A DNA stretch of 64,000 nucleotides from Alentia gelatinosa (GCA_950022655.1 OX465584.1:57277789-57341788), one strand, 5' to 3'; positions 53,301 to 63,449 are shown, counted from the stretch's first letter. The notes: generated by a model not told the origin, from the sequence alone. Program-made: numbers and translations.

Positions 53301-56300
53301 AAGATTTATAAAAACCGATAAACTGCAATAATTTCGGGTTGTGGTTCAAGGTTCTATCACCATATAACGTCGCGTCGTCGGTAACCAGCGCACAGCGGGA
53401 CCTGTAAACAGACTGAATTATGGGATACCTCAATAGGGTCTATATGGCATCAACTGTGTTGTGGTGGTGATGACAAAAGGCATCTTTTTCTTAATTTTTC
53501 AAAATTTCGCTTTTGTGTAATAAAATAGGAAATATTGGATATATAATCATGAAATTTTTACAGACTATAGATGCAACACCCAGTTGAAGATTTTAGGTGA
53601 AATATACAGAAAGATTAATGATTGCATATTCTATTACGTCCTAAACTATAGAACTATTACAATTAACCTGAGACTTCCCGCTTCCTGGCGGAATATATTA
53701 GCACTAGTACCCGCCCTTAACCACATACTATTGCCACAGGTCTCCACCCTTAAAGGGCTAATGAGGGAATCAGTGAAAGATCTAGGCTGGTTTCCAAGTC
53801 ATCCTCGATGTGGCTCAGCGAATTTCAACCTTTGTGCCCCACCCCTACTGTAAACCCTGGATACAGTAAATAAATAAAGATCATGTCTAATTCATGGATG
53901 TCAGTTTTCAATATATCCATTGAAGTTCATGTTTTCATTTTCAGAATTGAAAATTACTTTTCCTGGTGTAATATTGACATACCACCTACTAAATAACCCA
54001 ATTTAACCACAGCCCATGATCCCCCCTGGACCTCCCCACTGACCAAAGTCAAACCTTGAGCTTTTTCTTGATCCCTTGATTCCCAACTGTAATACGTATA
54101 TAAAGCATAGAGGCTGTATTTCAATGGAAAATATTTCAATGTTTTTTTCTGACACCAACTGGCATCCCTTCTAATTACGGTTTCTGTTTGCAGGTTGACT
54201 ATGTCGAGCCGTCACAAAACGTTGTCCACCTGAAGCTCATTCCACGCATCGACTACACACGTATGAGAGGTGCCATGAGAACCAGCGGCAGTGTGAGTCT
54301 CGACAATTCTATACCTAAATACAGAGATGTCAGTTTTCCACTTTTCCGTGGAAATCCACTTTTCCATATTAATTTTATGTTATTGATTTGCCTTACATCA
54401 AACAAAGATAATATTGATTTAGCCTCATTTATGCCAATAAAACAGTGGTATGAAACTCCCGACAGACCCTCAGTCCCATGCCATGGCCGACAAGGATATA
54501 TTATCCAAGTTTTCCTGGTCTCTCTGTTGCAGAAAAATCCACATGAAAAATATTTCCACTTTTTTCCCTGACTCCAACTGACATCCCTGTTTAAAATAAA
54601 ATCATTGACAGTTTTCTGTGTTTCCACTGAAATTCTTGTTTTCAATTTCAGGATGGAATATTATTTTTCCATGTTTAATATTGTATATTACTAAGGAATG
54701 ACACAAGGGTAATTGATTTGGCAAATTACTCGCAAGCCAACATTACTTGATGGCCGGAACTTTATTATACATAAACAAATTATGAAAAATATATAAGTAA
54801 AGGAAAAAATTTCCAATGCGACCGATCTCTGAGGGGGAATAGGAATGGCCGCGCAGTGGTCAGGTGACTGTGATCAATGCCCTAGGGTGCCGACAGGTAC
54901 ACTGGCGGCCAGAGCTACACTACGTTAGCTCTGGTTACGTTAAATCCGTGGCCGCCTTCCCCCACTACCTGTTCGTGTCTCTTACTCTCCCAGCAGTTGT
55001 TTTATGTGAGCTGGACCTATGGTTGGAGAATTTATTGAATTCTCACTCTTGAAGCTATTTTTCCATGTTCATATTTCATTCTGTGTGTTTTTTAAATCAA
55101 ATAACCATAAAGGTATACTCTATTATGAATTTTGTGAGCTATGACTATTTCTTAATGAGTATTTCGGCTCTCAGAGTCCATTGATAAAGAAAGCTACTTG
55201 GTCTGAGAGTGAGAATCCGTGGACACGTCCCTGGGTTAACGTTACCAACCTCTTAGTTGGAACGTAGTGTAGACAGAGGTGGTGGCCAATCTAGCCGACA
55301 GGTGTCCCTAGTGGGCATGTCTGACCGACTACTGGCGCCCCCTAGGTATTCAGCCGTAATATAACATCCTAATAAGTATTAGGCTACTCAATACCAGCTG
55401 CGAAATTCCCCAATTCAGCCACAGCCCACGATCCCCCACTGAGACTCCCCATTAATGTAATTAATGTAAGAGTTTGGGCTTTCTCTTGAACCTTTGATTA
55501 CCACCATGCAGTGTGTATGTAATGCGTAAATTCTGTATTTCAATGGGTTTTTTTCTGACTCCAACTGGCAGTCCTGTATAATACAACATAGCGGTCAACC
55601 ACTATGCCATTTTTAGAGATAGGTTTCCGTCAAAAATACTTCTTCCTAGTATGATAATGACTCTGTAATGTTGCCTTTGGGGGCCCATCGAGAAATCCCA
55701 CAATATCTATATGGTTTATGTCTAACCAATTTAACATCGATGCTAAGATTAACATTTTTCATGAGATTTTATTTTATTGATGAGACGTGGCTATAACGCC
55801 TGCTAGCAAGCTAAAAATATTTTATTAGATAAAAAGATATTGTTAGAGGGCTACTCTACATAGTTGTAGAAACCACATGATTTCAAATCCCTAAGGAATT
55901 TCACAAGGATCTAAAAAGCAAAGTAAAAGAAAAGAGCCATCCCCTAGCAGTAAATCGGCTCTTTAATTAGATTATGGAGTGTAGACGTGGTTAAAAAGGT
56001 TAGAAAAAAATAGATTATGGTGTAAGAGTGACTGATGACGATGTCATCCACCTTTGTATCTGTGCCCCATGTATCCTGCATTTGATGATGTATAACATGA
56101 TTTCTCTATCTCAATTTAGGATGCTGAGAAAAGAAAACGAGGAAAAAAGCCTGCCGCGAAATTATTTGACGTTGAAGCCATAAGGTATGTCAGGGCTTTT
56201 ATGGTTAAACACAAGTCGACATTTGTGTGCCGATCTTTGTTATTTCTGATATTTTTTTTCATAAAGCTGAAATCTGAATTCACTCAGAAAATCTACCATT

Positions 56301-59300
56301 TTTGGATCAGTCAGTTAATTACTAACCTGTAATCTGAAAAAGATCTGTATATTTTTTTTCAGTCACTCGCCATTAGGTGTTTCTGCCTCGTCACTCAAAA
56401 TTTGTAATCATTATTAATAGAGATGCCAGCTTTCCATTTTCCTTGGATGTTATCTTCTTGGTTTTCAGTATAAACAATTCCTTATCCTTATATAAAACAC
56501 AGGGATGCAAGTTTTCCTACAAACGACAGAATTCTGACATTATATACACCGGCAACTCTCACAGTGTTAGAATATACATGTACATCGATTCATGGCCATT
56601 CTGTTACAAAATGATATAACAAATGGTTCTTCTTAACAAGCTCTTTGAATTTCCGATTTTCACCTCAGTCCTGACTTTCATCCCTGAAAACAAGATGATT
56701 TAAATTGAGTCAAATATAGACTCCAGTTTATCTAAATCTTCGATAAACTTGTTTGGTAATCTTTCAAAATTATGAAGAGTACCTCATTTAGTGTAGAACC
56801 ACACATAAACCCCACTCTCATAGCAGATATCATTTACTGCCGGTCTATTCCTAAGGATCTGCTAGGAGAGTGATCGGGATTCCCCATACACCATGTGCAT
56901 TTTGGGTGATACATAGACTGGCCTCAGTCCCCATGTAGGATATTTTCCTGACCCCAACTGGCATCCCTGATGTGAGTCTTTGTAATTTCAGGGCCATCGG
57001 CGGAGAAGTTACTTCCGATGGAGACTTCCTCATATTTGAAGGAAACCGATACAGCCGGAAAGGTTTCCTCTACAAGAACTTCGTAATGTCTGCTATCGTG
57101 AGTTGACTATTTTTAAACTAAACTCAACTGTTCACATGGACCAATTGTCTTGAATGAGTCCATATCATTATTTTTCATTTTTAGTATGGTAAGAGTGATA
57201 GGAAAGTATTACATAGGCCTGTCAATTTCATATCAGTTAGCTTCAATTAGCTGCAGTATTATTGATATTCTATCACAAAATCTATTTTCTGGTGCTTTCA
57301 GTCATCTTTGATAATTTTTCAGGCATATATTTATGCACTGCACTGTAGAGGGTACCATTAGTCTAAAAAAAGACCCCTTTTGGTATACTTAGAGGAAACT
57401 AGTTAAGTGTGCCGATGTGAGAAACTGTAAGAGGTTAGTAACTGTAAGATATATGTGCATAGGTATATAATAAATGTCCTGGGGCCCGTTTAATAATCTC
57501 AGGTTTTACCTATAGACCCTTATCTGTATGCCATACAGACCCAGGGACAATGTGGGTCAACTTTATTCAACACTTATGGACGACCTTATGGACAGCTAAT
57601 ACTGTCTTGGCGAACAGACTTAAATATCATTAAAAAATAACCCTTGTATGAGTTACAGAAAACGGTTTTCATGTACGATGCTAGATTATTAAACGGGCCC
57701 CTGATGTCCTAAAGTGACCCCTGTTTTACTCATGATAAATGTTCCTTTCTGCATCCTTATACATTTGGGGTAGGGAGTTAGCTTAGTGTTTCAGTCACTA
57801 GACTTGTAACCTCAAGGTTGTAGAACTTTGTGGTTTCGAGTCCCACTGCAGCCACTCTTCTCCTTCACCCCCAGCAGTGGTATATTTACTGCTATATCAA
57901 AAGCCAATTGTTCTCATACCATGTCTATATGGTGTGGGAACCAAAAGAAGTCCCACCTGGGTACATATGTAGGGGTGAGATTTCTAACTAAATTCATCTC
58001 ATAGATTTGATCACCATCAGACCGAAGTAAGTTTGATAAAATAAATTGGACGTTAAATTACCCAAACAAACAAGCAAATTTTAAGGACCTATTAAGTTAA
58101 AACATTTTAAATCTAATTTTAAAAAGCAAAGTCCAGTGTATGTGGGAATGACATTACAGAACTCCCTGAGTAGAGAAATTCAAGACAATAATATTCTTCA
58201 TCTCAAAACTTCGATCACCTTCAAACCCAGTGTAGGTCTAAAAAAATAGAACATATTGGACATTAAACTACCCAAACAACCAACCTTTGACATTTTGTAA
58301 ACCAGGGACCTGTTTCACTAGTTTTTGTAACATGTCTAGATGGCGTCTAGATGGTGTATTCGGTTTCACAAGAACCAGACATTAGACTTCGTTTTGTCCT
58401 TTCTTGCTTGCACTGTTGGTGCCACTTTTCATGTCTGTCTAACACTTGTCACGAAACTAGTGAAACAGGTCCATTATGTGTAGATTTGTCTAATTCTTAT
58501 GTTCGGGGTCTGTCTTTTCCTAAGGGCAGCTACATGTGTTGTCAAGAAACTTTACAATCCCAATGTCTGTATGGTGTCACCGATATGTCACCAAACTAGT
58601 GAAACAGGTCCCAGTTTCATTTATTGTCGAGACTTTTATTACAGATCACGGAAGGAGTGAAGCCCACGCTCCCGGAACTGGAGAAGTTTGAGGACAGACC
58701 GGAAGGCGTGGAGGTTGACCGTATCCTTTTATCTGTCCTTGTGACATCAGTGAGTGCGACGAACGGCCTGTCATAGCAAGCTGCCCCTTGTACCACGGGT
58801 GTAAGTATTCTAATAAATTCTCTGGTATTTCAAAATGTTCTTTTAGGATGATATCAGAAATTTCAAAGTCTTAGCTTATATTGACGGAAATGCATGGTTC
58901 GTCCAGAGCCTGGAAAACCTGGAAAAGCCTGGAATTACGCTTTTTGCTTTTCCAGGCCTGGAAAAGCCTGGAATTCTCACAGAGAGCTTGGAAAAACCTG
59001 GAAGAGCCTGGAAAAATTACTTTTGCATAAAAACAATTGTTTAGTCCATGAAATTCAGGTCAATATTAGCTTTCCTTAACTATGGTACCTGACTGTCTAT
59101 GAAATTTCAGTGATTTTGATAGATATCTATCCCAAAATAATGAAATTCCACAGGTAGTAAGGAAGATGAAGACAATTTTAACTAAATTTGGTGATGAATC
59201 AGACATGGCTTAAACACTAGTGACCAGGTGTGCCCGGGAAAAAGAATAACAGAGCCTGGAAAAGGCCTGGAATGATATTGGGCCATCTATGTACGAACCC

Positions 59301-62300
59301 TGGAAATGTCATAATACCTTTTTTAAATCCAATCCTGTTTTATACTGTATCAAACAAATTTGTCAACAACTGAAGCAAATCACCCTGATAACGTTGCTGT
59401 CATATTATACAGGTGTTGCCATCTGTCGGATCATACAGTAACTAGGGTTCAGTGACTAGTGCTGTAGTTCCTGTCACTGACACCAGTCTTACAGCTAATC
59501 TCGTGAATTCTGATTCACAATGGTACAACAGTAGTTTAACCATATCAGAAAACCTATACTTAGATATGTGCCTACAGATAACCAAAACAAAGATGAAGTC
59601 GGAGTCAAATTTATTCATTTCAACATAAATGATTGTTACGAAAGTGTAAAGTATATTTAAATCACGTTTCTGCTATAGATATATTATGTGATAGTCAAAG
59701 GAAGCCGATTGACACCAATGATATAAATGCTGACCCTTCTTAGTGAGCAAATTATTTACTCCTGAAGAACAAATATATAAACAAAAGGGATACAATAAAG
59801 AAAGTTGCAAGATTTCCCCCCCTTGGAGATAGCATAGCAACAATTTCGATCTGACAAGTAACTGTCATATTCAAGGTAGCATCGATTGAGATTTTTTATG
59901 GAAATGGTTTTTTTGCCTCGTCTTGTAAATCTTAAGAAATACGATTGTAGAAATGGAAAGTTGAAGGCTAAATCCAAATATCACTGATACATGATCAACG
60001 ATGGAGCGCCCACGACAATGACAAGTGGTCTTACCTCATCCATATTTTTTTTTTTTAATACTTTTATTTATACTGAATTAGCACTCAACAATAGTATTGC
60101 TGGTTTCCACTCCACCAGTCTATACACAGAACAAACAAATCCCTTCATCATGTAGTCATAAATGAAACTATAACTTATATACAGAAGGCTCATACTATCG
60201 TTGCTGCTCATAGACTATGTACGTCCAAGAGATCACATACCAATTAGACAATAAAACATCATGTTCCAATTTCTATATAACAAAATCCAAAATAAGGGAT
60301 CTGAGTTACTTTATAACACGCTAGTTACTTTATAACACGCTCATATCTGAAACAGTGGCTGAGCAATACAACTCCTCCTCATCCCTGTATATGATAACCT
60401 TGTATTACTCTATACTACCTATTAGTATTGTAATAGTATTTTTGACATCACTGCTATACACAGATGTCGTTTCCTCTATATATTATAGTTATTATTGGTA
60501 CAATAATATCTTTTTTAAATTTTTGTATTATTAAGCAAAGAGTGTCATCTCACCAAGTTGAGTTTTTTAGATCACCTTCTATATATTTATTAACTGTTCA
60601 TCAAACAATTGGATTTGCTCTTATACACTCCTGCAAAATGGAAGACCACCAAACTTGGTGAATTTTGTGTTGAATGATATTAAAAAAAAAAAAAAAATTT
60701 AAAAAAAAAAGTGACCTTAACGAGTGGCTCAGTGGCGACCAAGTCGAGCTCGGGATCGGTGACCCACAACCTGGCGCCCGGAGACGTGGTCGAGGTGTGT
60801 GAGGGCGAGTTGGTGAACCTCATCGGTAAAGTGATCCGGATTGACGGCAACAAGGTCACCATGCTGCCCAAGCACAACGACCTCACGGTGAGTTCTCGTC
60901 CTGTTTCGTGGGGCCATAAATAAAGTGCGTACGCACTCGGGGGTCGGGGGGGGGGGGGGGGGTAGAAAAAAGTCGAAAATTTTGCGTATGCTCCTTCACC
61001 AGTCTAAATAAAAGACCCCCCCTCCAAATTAAAAAAAAAAAATCTAAGGGTGGGGGTGGGTGGGTGAAGAATTTTGGAAATTTTGCATATATGCTTCTTC
61101 CTTGTGCTATTGCGTACAAGATTGGGACAGGGGTGGGGGTAAAAGATTTAAGAAATTCAGCGTAAATACTTTATGGGTGGCCTCTACTCTGACGCAGTGT
61201 TCTTAGGGTACATCTGGGGAGTAGGTTATATATGTAAAGTTTTAGGAGTTTGTGGCTAGAGCCTTGCTGTTATCCTAAATAAGAGAAGAGAGTGGTTATA
61301 TGTATATTCGTTATAGTTTTTCTTTTCGTGTTTCTGATTATTTCCCATGTAGTAATGGTTTCGGCTAGATTGTTTTGGCGTCATTAAAAAAGTATATATT
61401 TATTTCTTGTTTACGTGCATTATTTTCGCATCTTATAAAAAAGTAAAATATTTTCATTTTAACTATTTTTGTTTATAAAAATAAAGTGAAAAAGACACAA
61501 AAATCCTGTTTTTGTTTATAATGACGCATATAACATATATCATTTATCTAATCACTAAATTCTATTATGGGGAATTTTAGTTGACATTGAATCTTCCTGT
61601 GGACATGAATAACCTACACGAGGCAGGAAACCTTGTTTGATCTTGTTTCATGCCTCATTGTATAACACCAGATCTGAATTTTGATTGAGATCTCTGTGGA
61701 GGTGTATTCACCATGTGTCGTGTGTCGTTGCAGGACCCGCTGGAGTTCCCGGCGCACGAGTTACGCAAGGCGTTCAAGATGGGCGACCACGTGAAGGTGA
61801 TCGGTGGTCGTTACGAGGGCGACACGGGCCTCATCGTGCGTGTCGAGGAGAACCTCGTCGTGCTCTTCTCCGATCTCACCATGCACGAGGTAAGAAACTC
61901 CTCTCACTTATCTTTTTTATACAGAGATTGCAGTTTTCCAGTGATGTCAATTTTCCATTTTTCTGTGCAAATCCACTTTTTCATACCCAGTATATGTAAT
62001 TGCTTTTCCTTGTGTCAAACGAAGATAATATTGATTTTGCCTCAAATACATCAATAAAGTAGTAGTTTGAACCCCCCCCCCCCCCCCTCAGAGACCCTCA
62101 ACCCCATGCCATAGCTTACAAGGACGTATTACCCGAGTTTTCCTGTTCTTCCTGAGGCAGAAAAATCCACTTTTTCCTCTGACCCCAACTAACATCCCTG
62201 GTTTTCCTATTTTCCAACGAAATTATTTTCATTTTATTGGACTATTTTTTTGTGTAAAAGAAAGACTCCTATTCAGGTATAGGCTTTCTTTTCCCCTGAA

Positions 62301-63449
62301 TTCTGGACTTTTTTAACGTCCCAAGGGTAATTCTGAGGTCACTTTAGATGTGAGGAGAAAATAATTTGACAAAATGAAAAAGACCATTTTAGGTCTCAGC
62401 TGAGGCCAGAAACTCACATAGAATTTTCACGTGACATGACACGTGATACTTATTACTATTTTTCATATCAGCTAGAAATATCGAATATGATGTTATATCT
62501 ACATTATCCGAAGGTTTCATATTTATTGAGCCATTATTTTCAATTTTATACAAAAATACGAATATTTTGTAAATGATGCCTCAGTGCATCACCCGGCCAT
62601 CCCCGGATGATGCCTTGAGGCATCGCCTGGCCAGCCCTGGTTGATGCCTCAAGCCATCAGCCGGCCTGAATGGGTTAATTTTAGACATGTATGTTTCCAC
62701 ATGAGACCTTGCATTCTAGACGTAATAGATTTAAGAAGATTGATTTTATCTTAATTTTCACTTTCCAGCTTAAAGTGCTGCCCAGAGATCTGCAGTTGTG
62801 TACAGACATGGCCACTGGTGTGGACACCTTCGGACAGTTCGAGTTCGGTGAAATTGTTCAAATAGAGTAAGTAAATTATATACTTTTCTTTTTTTCTCCA
62901 AAATATGTCCTACTTCTAGCTACTCCCATGATAACTTCCACATTTATACATTTTAAGCACAATTTTTGAAATTGCCTAGTGCTAAAGCTCTTGCCAGTGC
63001 TATAATCCTATTCAGTATGTCTACATGAATATTCTATAAGGGTACTTCCTTATTACCTAACTTATATAAAAAGGCACGTTTTTTACAGGATCTGCTTGGA
63101 GTTGCTCCCCCATATAGTTAACCAAACCTGGGCTTCAAGATTGAGATGCAACGATAATAAGAATTTTGTGTAGAGAAGAACTCAATCATGCCATGTATAG
63201 TGTATTTTTTGTTGTTTATTTTCTGCTTTGGCAGTACTGGGAAGAATGCTTTAATGAAGCAGCGAATGTACAACGTCCTTATCTTTTCCTTGAATAAACA
63301 AATAACATATTGGACGTTAAACAAACATATTAAACACACAAACAACAAATCAACAACTCACCTAAATTTTGTCTTTCAGTCCAACCACGGTCGGAGTGAT
63401 TGTGCGTCTAGAGCGAGAAAGCTTCCAAGTGCTTAATCAGTTTGGAAAG
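44245..63449 (+). CDS. SUPT5H: Transcription elongation factor SPT5 (DSIF large subunit), N-terminal 594 codons
   Basis: Coding exons: 44245-44310, 46392-46653, 49706-49982, 50811-50910, 51513-51647, 52820-52936, 54194-54292, 56120-56184, 56992-57097, 58645-58720, 60733-60887, 61734-61889, 62769-62866, 63380-63449. Phases agree throughout; the gene continues past the window (vertebrate SPT5 is ~1,085 residues). Start ATG at 44,245 gives [16 protein letters not shown], as in vertebrates. Acidic N-terminus to ~residue 170; [18 protein letters not shown] leads into the NGN domain (~203-300), which binds SPT4; KOW1 ~300-345; KOW2 ~450-486; KOW3 ~495-545. KOW4 onward and the C-terminal repeats are off-window. 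SPT5 with SPT4 binds RNA polymerase II and controls pausing and processivity in the nucleus. Intron types are unusual: one GC-AG and one probable U12-type. Confidence 0.95.
45218..45472 (-). mobile_element. hAT-like MITE, family A copy with target duplication
   Basis: Inverted relative to the copies at 20-34 kb: starts cagagatgtcagttttcc and ends ccaactgacatccctg, flanked by attttA on both sides (45,212-45,217 and 45,473-45,478). In the first coding intron of SPT5. Confidence 0.8.
45561..46260. mobile_element. 'ataaggccactcaaaa' MITE interrupted by a nested element
   Basis: Shares about 370 bp with 49,191-49,596 (atcaccaagccatga, gatcaaagatggctt, gatgagaaacaaggtttt). The right end is cut by the element at 45,941-46,257. 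Confidence 0.7.
45941..46257. mobile_element. Nested MITE with 'gccccagtcacactggcgtaaaa' ends and ACGC-rich core
   Basis: Perfect inverted ends (atgccccagtcacactggcg and its inverse at 46,238-46,257). The ~270-bp core is packed with acgc/gcgt words (aaacgccg, tacgcg, gcgtaga), much denser in CpG than the flanks. Frames in both directions here are artefacts. Confidence 0.8.
46266..46404 (+). repeat. Duplicated 3' splice-site segment before SPT5 exon 2
   Basis: About 52 bases ending ggtgtgtggcagggtggacg (46,266-46,318) recur at 46,351-46,404 ending ggtgtgtcgcagggtggacg. The downstream copy is the true acceptor; the upstream copy is a decoy whose use would bring an in-frame stop after 13 codons. 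Confidence 0.8.
46392..46653 (+). CDS. SUPT5H: SPT5 coding exon 2, Ser/Gly/Glu-rich
   Basis: Acceptor gtgtgtcgcag. Encodes a Ser/Gly/Arg-rich then Glu-rich segment ending [16 protein letters not shown], where vertebrates have RPPKKPRHGGFILDEA. Exit phase 1 at gtgagt. A near-copy of the acceptor lies 87 bases upstream. Confidence 0.9.
49191..49596. mobile_element. 'ataaggccactcaaaa' MITE with an internal insert
   Basis: Ends are atataaggccactcaaaaaa and tttttgagtggcct. Compared with 45,561, an extra ~105-bp block (49,328-49,432; accctgcgtaagcggtc ... ccgcttatacagggt) is inserted, itself with inverted ends. Confidence 0.7.
49706..49982 (+). CDS. SUPT5H: SPT5 coding exon 3, acidic region
   Basis: Encodes [15 protein letters not shown]..., then [30 protein letters not shown] and [13 protein letters not shown], aligned with the vertebrate segment before the NGN domain. 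Very GC-rich against its surroundings. Donor gtgagg, exit phase 2. Confidence 0.95.
50811..50910 (+). CDS. SUPT5H: SPT5 coding exon 4, start of NGN domain
   Basis: Encodes [19 protein letters not shown] to TYQFTDE. Acceptor tttacaacag. The donor is GC rather than GT (gacgag|gcaagt), fixed by the reading frame of the next exon. Confidence 0.95.
51513..51647 (+). CDS. SUPT5H: SPT5 coding exon 5, NGN domain
   Basis: Encodes [20 protein letters not shown] to GAWNQQ, including the near-invariant [13 protein letters not shown]. Phase 0 at both ends; donor gtaagc. Confidence 0.95.
51781..52193 (-). mobile_element. hAT-like MITE, family A copy, split by an insertion
   Basis: The MITE is interrupted at 51,873-52,005 by ~130 bp flanked by caaagataatgttg and caaagataatattg. 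The insert carries, on the minus strand, cctgatgaagtactac...gtacgagacgtc, a relative of the hairpin at 21,838. In the SPT5 exon 5-6 intron. Confidence 0.7.
52820..52936 (+). CDS. SUPT5H: SPT5 coding exon 6, end of NGN and start of KOW1
   Basis: Encodes [35 protein letters not shown] and LAQ. Phase 0 at both ends; donor gtaaac. Confidence 0.95.
53893..54173 (-). mobile_element. MITE, family B copy (inverted)
   Basis: Starts ggatgtcagttttcaat and ends ccaactggcatccc; internal cacagcccatgatcccccc matches the family block. Ends 20 bases before SPT5 exon 7, so it lies against the 3' splice site. Confidence 0.6.
54194..54292 (+). CDS. SUPT5H: SPT5 coding exon 7, KOW1
   Basis: Encodes [20 protein letters not shown] and [13 protein letters not shown]. 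Acceptor ctgtttgcag, donor gtgagt. Confidence 0.95.
54322..54589 (-). mobile_element. hAT-like MITE, family A copy
   Basis: Starts cagagatgtcagttttcc 29 bases after the donor of SPT5 exon 7 and ends ccaactgacatccctg. Exon 7 is thus sandwiched between two MITEs. Confidence 0.75.
54600..56119 (+). other. SPT5 exon 7-8 intron remainder
   Basis: Contains a degraded family-B MITE (about 55,400-55,575, with gcccacgatcccccactgag). No exon or other feature recognised. Confidence 0.4.
56120..56184 (+). CDS. SUPT5H: SPT5 coding exon 8, basic linker
   Basis: Encodes [20 protein letters not shown] and I, matching the KRKKFKRPPQRLFDAEKI region of vertebrates. Exit phase 2 at gtatgt. Confidence 0.9.
56502..56685 (-). 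mobile_element. MITE, family C copy (inverted)
   Basis: Starts cagggatgcaagttttcct and ends cctgactttcatccctg; the internal tcacagtgttagaatata is shared with ~51,115. Confidence 0.65.
56992..57097 (+). CDS. SUPT5H: SPT5 coding exon 9
   Basis: Encodes [35 protein letters not shown]. Strongly conserved with vertebrate SPT5. Acceptor gtaatttcag, donor gtgagt. Confidence 0.95.
57481..57701. mobile_element. MITE with 'ggggcccgtttaataatct' inverted ends
   Basis: The right end reads agattattaaacgggcccc, the exact inverse of the left. About 220 bp; a diverged copy is at ~25,243-25,460. Confidence 0.8.
57766..58290 (+). mobile_element. tRNA-derived SINE plus a second SINE tail
   Basis: Head tagggagttagcttagtg and B box ggtttcgagtccc (57,832-57,844); the body ends attggacgttaaattaccc at ~58,065. 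After ~135 bases shared with 43,571-43,745, a second SINE-like tail follows (aacatattggacattaaac), suggesting a dimer or successive insertions. Confidence 0.75.
58305..58612. mobile_element. MITE with 'gggacctgtttcactagttt' inverted ends
   Basis: The right end is aaactagtgaaacaggtccc, and a third copy of that end sits inside at ~58,453 (gaaactagtgaaacaggtcc). It stops 33 bases before SPT5 exon 10. Confidence 0.75.
58645..58720 (+). CDS. SUPT5H: SPT5 coding exon 10
   Basis: Encodes [20 protein letters not shown] and GVEVD. Exit phase 1 at gtatcctttt, a U12-type donor. Confidence 0.95.
58721..60732 (+). other. SUPT5H: Probable U12-type GT-AG intron of SPT5
   Basis: The intron starts GTATCCTTTT, matching the U12 donor consensus. 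Near its end the only branch-site match is accttaac at 60,713-60,720, 12-14 bases before gtggctcag|. There is no polypyrimidine tract (the preceding ~30 bases are almost all A), which a major-spliceosome intron would normally need. Confidence 0.8.
58895..59300. repeat. Repeats of 'gcctggaaaa'
   Basis: The word cctggaa occurs about ten times in direct and inverted orientation (agagcctggaaaacctgg, cttttccaggcctgg). A related end appears at ~59,250-59,312. Within the SPT5 U12-type intron. Confidence 0.7.
60733..60887 (+). CDS. SUPT5H: SPT5 coding exon 11, KOW2
   Basis: Encodes [20 protein letters not shown] and [31 protein letters not shown]. The start at 60,733 (after gtggctcag) is preferred because CCTTAAC, a U12 branch site, lies 13 bases before it and the linker length then matches human SPT5. 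An AG at 60,711 would add seven residues in frame. Confidence 0.85.
60910..61183. mobile_element. MITE with 'ggggccat-ataaagt-acgc' ends and poly-G run
   Basis: Left end ggggccataaataaagtgcg; right end gcgtaaatactttatgggtggcc, its inverse with changes. The core holds an 18-21 base G run and several G/T-rich blocks. Begins 23 bases after SPT5 exon 11. Related ends occur at ~31,988 and ~21,020. Confidence 0.65.
61734..61889 (+). CDS. SUPT5H: SPT5 coding exon 12, KOW3
   Basis: Encodes [20 protein letters not shown], then [20 protein letters not shown] and the rest of KOW3 to [10 protein letters not shown]-rich. Acceptor gtcgttgcag, donor gtaaga. Confidence 0.95.
61922..62200 (-). mobile_element. 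hAT-like MITE, family A copy
   Basis: Starts cagagattgcagttttcc and ends ccaactaacatccctg, with a C run at ~62,073-62,090. In the SPT5 exon 12-13 intron. Confidence 0.7.
62573..62675. repeat. Three copies of a ~33-bp unit (gatgcctcaagccatc...cggcc)
   Basis: Each unit contains an imperfect palindrome around gatgcctnnnggcatc followed by ccggccnnnccn. Related units occur at ~48,220-48,290. Confidence 0.6.
62769..62866 (+). CDS. SUPT5H: SPT5 coding exon 13
   Basis: Encodes [20 protein letters not shown], then [12 protein letters not shown]. Acceptor ctttccag; exit phase 2 at gtaagt. Confidence 0.95.
63380..63449 (+). CDS. SUPT5H: SPT5 coding exon 14 (last in window)
   Basis: Encodes [20 protein letters not shown] and FGK. 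Acceptor tgtctttcag, donor gtacgt, phase 0. The next exon is beyond the window edge or within the last 550 bases, where none was recognised. Confidence 0.95.

Noticed and set aside
60711..60732. AG at 60,711 as the SPT5 exon 11 start
   Set aside because: It would place a U12 branch site inside the exon and lengthen a linker that otherwise matches human; still possible, so noted in the exon entry.
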